Source of the DNA: CAUPWF01 sp964367905
Lineage (GTDB): Bacteria; Bacillota; Clostridia; Lachnospirales; Lachnospiraceae
Length of the DNA: 36,829 bases
Reading direction: 5' to 3'
Assembly (NCBI GenBank): GCA_964367905.1
Contig: CAYIZP010000034.1
Location: 1-36,829, forward strand
In this document: one piece after another, positions 33,626 through 36,829 of the stretch
How the letters are laid out: every line of letters begins with the position of its first letter
Numbering within the stretch: position 1 is the first letter of the stretch
Notes under the pieces: generated by a model
What the model saw: only the letters and a program-made list of their open reading frames with translations
What the model was told of the DNA's origin: nothing
Database searches by the model: none
Position numbers and translations under genes: made by a program

Positions 33626-35344
33626 CTATTCTATTAACCCTTCATTTGTTGGAAGCTCTTTTTCTGGAACATGATCCACATAAGATACATCGGTGATTGG
33701 ATTGTCCGCTAAATTGACATAATTCAATTCAGTAAGTGAAGCAAGTGAAGAGATATCAGTGATTGTATTTTCTCTCAAGTTAAGAGTTGTCAATGATGTG
33801 AGATTATCAATGGCTGTGATATCTCGAATTTGATTGGAAGAAAGCTCTAATTCTTTCAGCCCAGTCAATTCTTTTAATGGTGTAATGTCAGAAATATTTG
33901 TATTCCATAATTCTAGTTGGGTCAAGTTGGTTAGGTTTGATAATGCTTCGAGGTTATGAACCTTATAATTTCTAATGGTTAGCTCTGAGAGGTTAGAAAA
34001 ATCACTCAAATTCGAGAGATCTAAATCAATATAATCTTCCTCTGTATACGCTTCTTCGAGTTCTAATCGATGAATTGCATACAAATCATTAGCTGTAATG
34101 TCTCCGCTTGGTTTTGCTAAGGCTGCTCTTACATAATTTTCAATGATTGGATCTGTCCACTCAATTACATAATTTTCCTCTTCCGATAAATATGCTTCTG
34201 CCTCCCCGAAATTATCTTCTAGCATCGTTCCACCGATTGTAATCGGTTGAGCATCCTCGCGAAATCCTCCTGTTGCAGCGAAGATACCAAGTGCTAAGAG
34301 AAATACAGAACTTACGGCTAATATTATTTTGGTCGGTAGTGGGATTGTTGTAGCTTCTTTTCTTGATTTTGCTCTGATGCGTTGTACTCCATCGGATAAT
34401 AGAGCTTCTTTGAACTCGACCACCGTCTGTGTCCGATCAGTCCTTCTTACGTTTAGCGCATTGAGGATTGCATTCTCAACAGATTGAGGAATTTGTACTC
34501 CTAGTTTTGTTGGCTCCATTATCTCATCGTTGATAGCACGCTCCATGCTGTCTGGTGGTGTTTGTCCAGTAAGCATCTTATAAAAAGTAGCAGCTAGGGC
34601 ATACACATCCGTCCATGTGCCTTGCTCACCTTTGCTCCGATACTGTTCTTCTGGTGCGTAGCCACTCTTTAATATAACAGAGAGGCTCTTGGAATTGACA
34701 GCGCTCTCATATCTAGCAGCACCGAAGTCTAGTAATTTAATCTCCCCATCGTCGGTAAGATAAATATTATCGGGGCTGATGTCCCGATGTATGATATTCT
34801 TGGCATGAACTTTGGCTAAGGTATCACAAATACTTAAGATGATTTCACGAGCCATCTCATAGTCAAGTACTCCTTGGTTTGCAAGGACATTCTTCACGTC
34901 ATGCCCTTTCAAAAACTGCATGATAATATATGCGGTGTTATTCTCCCAAAATGTGTCATAGATATCCACGATTCCAGAGATTCCATTGAATTGGGCTAGG
35001 GTCTGAGCCTCATCTACAAATCTCTTTAAGCCCTCGCCAAACTGCTCGGATGCTTGCCCTTGATAGACGGTCAATAGGGTATCCCCTGGTGTCCTCGTAG
35101 CAAAGGTAGTGGGTAAAAACTCCTTGATTGCAACTACTCGTTCCAATTCTGCATCAAAGCCAATATAAGTAACTCCGAATCCGCCATATCCTAGCACTCT
35201 ACCAACGATATAACGTCCTTGCAAAATCGTCGTTGGTGATAGATGATATGCTTCTCGTGGTTTGGTTCCAGATTCATAACCACAGTTTGGACAAGTGGCT
35301 AAATCATCTTGATATTCTATCATACATCCCATACATCGAATCAT
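33626..35344 (-). CDS. Receptor Ser/Thr kinase, leucine-rich-repeat ectodomain (paralogue)
   Basis: Kinase of 572 residues, paralogous to 22110-24161. Zinc ribbon C4, C7, C18, C21; K74; D188 in HRDISPDN; DFG 206-208; activation segment KSLSVILKSGYAPEEQY; membrane helix about 337-359. The outer part has four to five regular internalin-like repeats of about 22 residues (LSNLTNLTQLELWNTNISDI, LKELTGLKELELSSNQIRDI and so on, residues 445-555), more regular than in its paralogue. The start is ATG 35344 with GAGGAGG eight bases before it. An open frame continues 29 codons upstream but bypasses this site and lacks the family N-terminus. Confidence 0.9.
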   Translation of the reverse strand: MIRCMGCMIEYQDDLATCPNCGYESGTKPREAYHLSPTTILQGRYIVGRVLGYGGFGVTYIGFDAELERVVAIKEFLPTTFATRTPGDTLLTVYQGQASEQFGEGLKRFVDEAQTLAQFNGISGIVDIYDTFWENNTAYIIMQFLKGHDVKNVLANQGVLDYEMAREIILSICDTLAKVHAKNIIHRDISPDNIYLTDDGEIKLLDFGAARYESAVNSKSLSVILKSGYAPEEQYRSKGEQGTWTDVYALAATFYKMLTGQTPPDSMERAINDEIMEPTKLGVQIPQSVENAILNALNVRRTDRTQTVVEFKEALLSDGVQRIRAKSRKEATTIPLPTKIILAVSSVFLLALGIFAATGGFREDAQPITIGGTMLEDNFGEAEAYLSEEENYVIEWTDPIIENYVRAALAKPSGDITANDLYAIHRLELEEAYTEEDYIDLDLSNLSDFSNLSELTIRNYKVHNLEALSNLTNLTQLELWNTNISDITPLKELTGLKELELSSNQIRDITAIDNLTSLTTLNLRENTITDISSLASLTELNYVNLADNPITDVSYVDHVPEKELPTNEGLIE

Positions 35345-35458
35345 AGTGCTTACCTCCTCATACAAACAATCATAACACTCTATGTCATTATGAAAATAAA
35401 ATATCTTCATTTTCATTTGCAGAATCTTCATTTGTTTTATGAATTTAACGTATTTTAC

Positions 35459-35488
35459 TTGAATTCCTTTGCTTCTCTATGAGATAAT
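35459..35488 (+). promoter_or_regulatory. Candidate promoter of the response-regulator operon
   Basis: TTGAAT (35459-35464) and GATAAT (35483-35488) are 18 bases apart, about 65 bases before the regulator start. The divergent gap 35345-35553 otherwise shows only AT-rich DNA, and I could not place a convincing promoter for the minus-strand kinase pair. Confidence 0.5.
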
Positions 35489-35553
35489 ACAAACATATGA
35501 TAAAAAGGTAAAATAATCGTAGGGTATCTTCGTAATGTTGAGGAGGAAATGAT

Positions 35554-36300
35554 ATGTATAAAGTGTATATTGTTGATGACGACACATTGATTTTAGATGA
35601 AATTATTCATACAATTCCATGGCTAGACAATGGATTCGAAGTTGTAGGGAGTCAAACATTTCCTAGTCTTGCTTTGGAGGAAATTGTACAGCTAAAGCCT
35701 GACTTGATTTTTACTGATTTGAAAATGCCAGAAATCGATGGAGTGGAGTTTATTCAGAAAATTGTGGAGCTAGAATTAGATTGTGAGTGTGTGATGTTGA
35801 GTGCCTACCCTAGTTTTGAAGATTCTAGGAAGTTTTTTCGCATGAATGGTTTTGATTATCTACTAAAGCCGATCCAACAAGAAGAAGTCCAAATTGTTTT
35901 GGAACGATTATCGTCCAAGTTGTCAAATCGACAATTGCAAGCAGAGGCTGATAGCCAAAATTTGACACCGGCCTTTGCATCGTTGATTCAATATGTTCGA
36001 GAAAATTTTGATAAAAAACATACCTTAACTCAGCTAGGAAAGCAGTTTGGTTTAAACCCTAATTATATCTGCAATTTATTTGCAAAGCATTACAATTCTA
36101 CTCTGACACGTTATATCACGGAATTGCGAATGAAACGAGCTCTAGAAGACATGCGAGGCCAAGGAAAATTATTAAAAGAAATTGCCCTAGAGTGCGGATA
36201 TCCTGATTATTATTATTTTTGTAAGGTGTTCAAGGAATATTATGATGAATCGCCATCGAATTATATGAAAGTGTTGCAGAGAAAACAGAGCAGTACATAG
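35554..36300 (+). CDS. Two-component response regulator, YesN-like (REC + AraC)
   Basis: Cytoplasmic regulator of 248 residues. The receiver domain (1-115) has acidic D8-D10, phospho-acceptor D55 in FTDLKMPEIDG, and K87 in LLKPI. The C-terminal AraC-type DNA-binding domain, about 145-242, has two helix-turn-helix units (LTQLGKQFGLNPNYICNLF and LLKEIALECGYPDYYYFCKVF). The middle region is much shorter than in Bacillus YesN (about 368 residues). Such regulators usually control adjacent sugar ABC transporter genes. GAGGAGG precedes the ATG. The sensor gene follows after 20 bases. Confidence 0.93.
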   Translation: MYKVYIVDDDTLILDEIIHTIPWLDNGFEVVGSQTFPSLALEEIVQLKPDLIFTDLKMPEIDGVEFIQKIVELELDCECVMLSAYPSFEDSRKFFRMNGFDYLLKPIQQEEVQIVLERLSSKLSNRQLQAEADSQNLTPAFASLIQYVRENFDKKHTLTQLGKQFGLNPNYICNLFAKHYNSTLTRYITELRMKRALEDMRGQGKLLKEIALECGYPDYYYFCKVFKEYYDESPSNYMKVLQRKQSST

Positions 36301-36320
36301 TCTAAGGAGAGGTTATACCT

Positions 36321-36829
36321 ATGCAGAAACAAGAAATTTCCTTAAGAAAACGTCTGAATATGATGGTGATATTTGTGGGGCTTATGCTCAGTCTTTTCTT
36401 GGCCATATTTTTCTTCCACACGTTTCATAATGTGTATTCCTCCACGGAAACACGTATCTCTGAAGTGACGAATCGGATTGTCTCGGATATAGAATATACT
36501 TTTTCAACAATAGATCAAACGACGGCATCCATCTCCTCCTTCAGTGAAACCCAGCAGCTTTTGGACATACAAGACCCATTTCTATATACCTATACGGCGA
36601 ATCACATCCGAGATATTCTTGACTCTATCTATGAGTTTGATGGACTAGTGGAGCATATTCTTTTATTTGATACAAATGGAATGTATAGCCAACTCCGCGG
36701 AAACTTGAAGGAAACGATGTCCTCTAGTTTGTATGAATCCCTCCAAACAGCCGACTCATTTGAGCATAATATATTCAAGTTGGATGACAAATTTTTCATT
36801 GCATATAAGAGTAGTATTCTAGACGACTC
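36321..36829 (+). CDS. Membrane sensor histidine kinase, N-terminal part (YesM-like)
   Basis: The frame is open from ATG 36321 to the window end (169 codons) and is cut there. AAGGAGAGG precedes the start. A first membrane helix lies at about residues 13-33 (MMVIFVGLMLSLFLAIFFF), followed by an extracytoplasmic sensing region. The identification rests on this topology and on cotranscription with a YesN-like regulator. The HAMP and histidine-kinase domains would lie beyond the window. Confidence 0.8.
   Translation, partial: MQKQEISLRKRLNMMVIFVGLMLSLFLAIFFFHTFHNVYSSTETRISEVTNRIVSDIEYTFSTIDQTTASISSFSETQQLLDIQDPFLYTYTANHIRDILDSIYEFDGLVEHILLFDTNGMYSQLRGNLKETMSSSLYESLQTADSFEHNIFKLDDKFFIAYKSSILDD

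Overview
The window looks like an AT-rich chromosome segment from an endospore-forming clostridium, most likely a Lachnospiraceae-type Firmicute. This is inferred from a SpoVAF/GerA-family spore germination protein, strong AGGAGG-type ribosome binding sites, frequent GTG/TTG starts, a clostridial-type dUTPase, an AEC carrier, DegV, MATE and YesN/YesM-like genes. I see no rRNA, tRNA, CRISPR array, integrase or transposase. No gene-free stretch exceeds 300 bases.

Left third (1-12.3 kb), mostly plus strand: the tail of an unknown gene and its terminator, a MoaD/ThiS-like protein, a Cys-type sulfatase, cardiolipin synthase, a trigger-factor-like FKBP lipoprotein, the tRNA methyltransferase MnmM, an AEC permease, dUTPase, a SpoVAF-like protein behind a possible sigma-G promoter, a MATE exporter and a DegV protein. 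TspO and endonuclease III follow on the minus strand.

Xylose operon (12.4-16.5 kb, minus strand): a LacI-type regulator, xylA and xylB. A near-consensus promoter is followed immediately by a perfect 16-bp palindrome, the probable operator.

Signalling island (16.5-35.3 kb): six Hanks-type kinases, two PP2C phosphatases, four further FHA proteins (two with an N-terminal zinc ribbon, one polytopic, one with an extracellular vWA domain) and a VanX-like lipoprotein. All six kinases begin with a four-Cys zinc ribbon and share an unusual HRD[IV]SP[DE]N catalytic loop. Five have one membrane segment and an extracytoplasmic C-terminal domain: one discoidin-like, two resembling family-1 solute-binding proteins and two leucine-rich-repeat. 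The sixth is soluble and carries its own FHA domain. The layout suggests several surface sensors feeding one cytoplasmic phospho-threonine/FHA network that is reset by PP2C phosphatases. Threonines in a repeated T-V context ahead of the FHA domains are candidate phosphosites. I regard this island as the best candidate for an undescribed system.

Right edge: a YesN-like response regulator and the start of its membrane sensor kinase, cut by the window end.

A family of hairpin repeats with arms beginning CATTGGGGACG occupies three intergenic gaps (11.0, 13.9 and 31.3 kb), filling each almost exactly between neighbouring genes.
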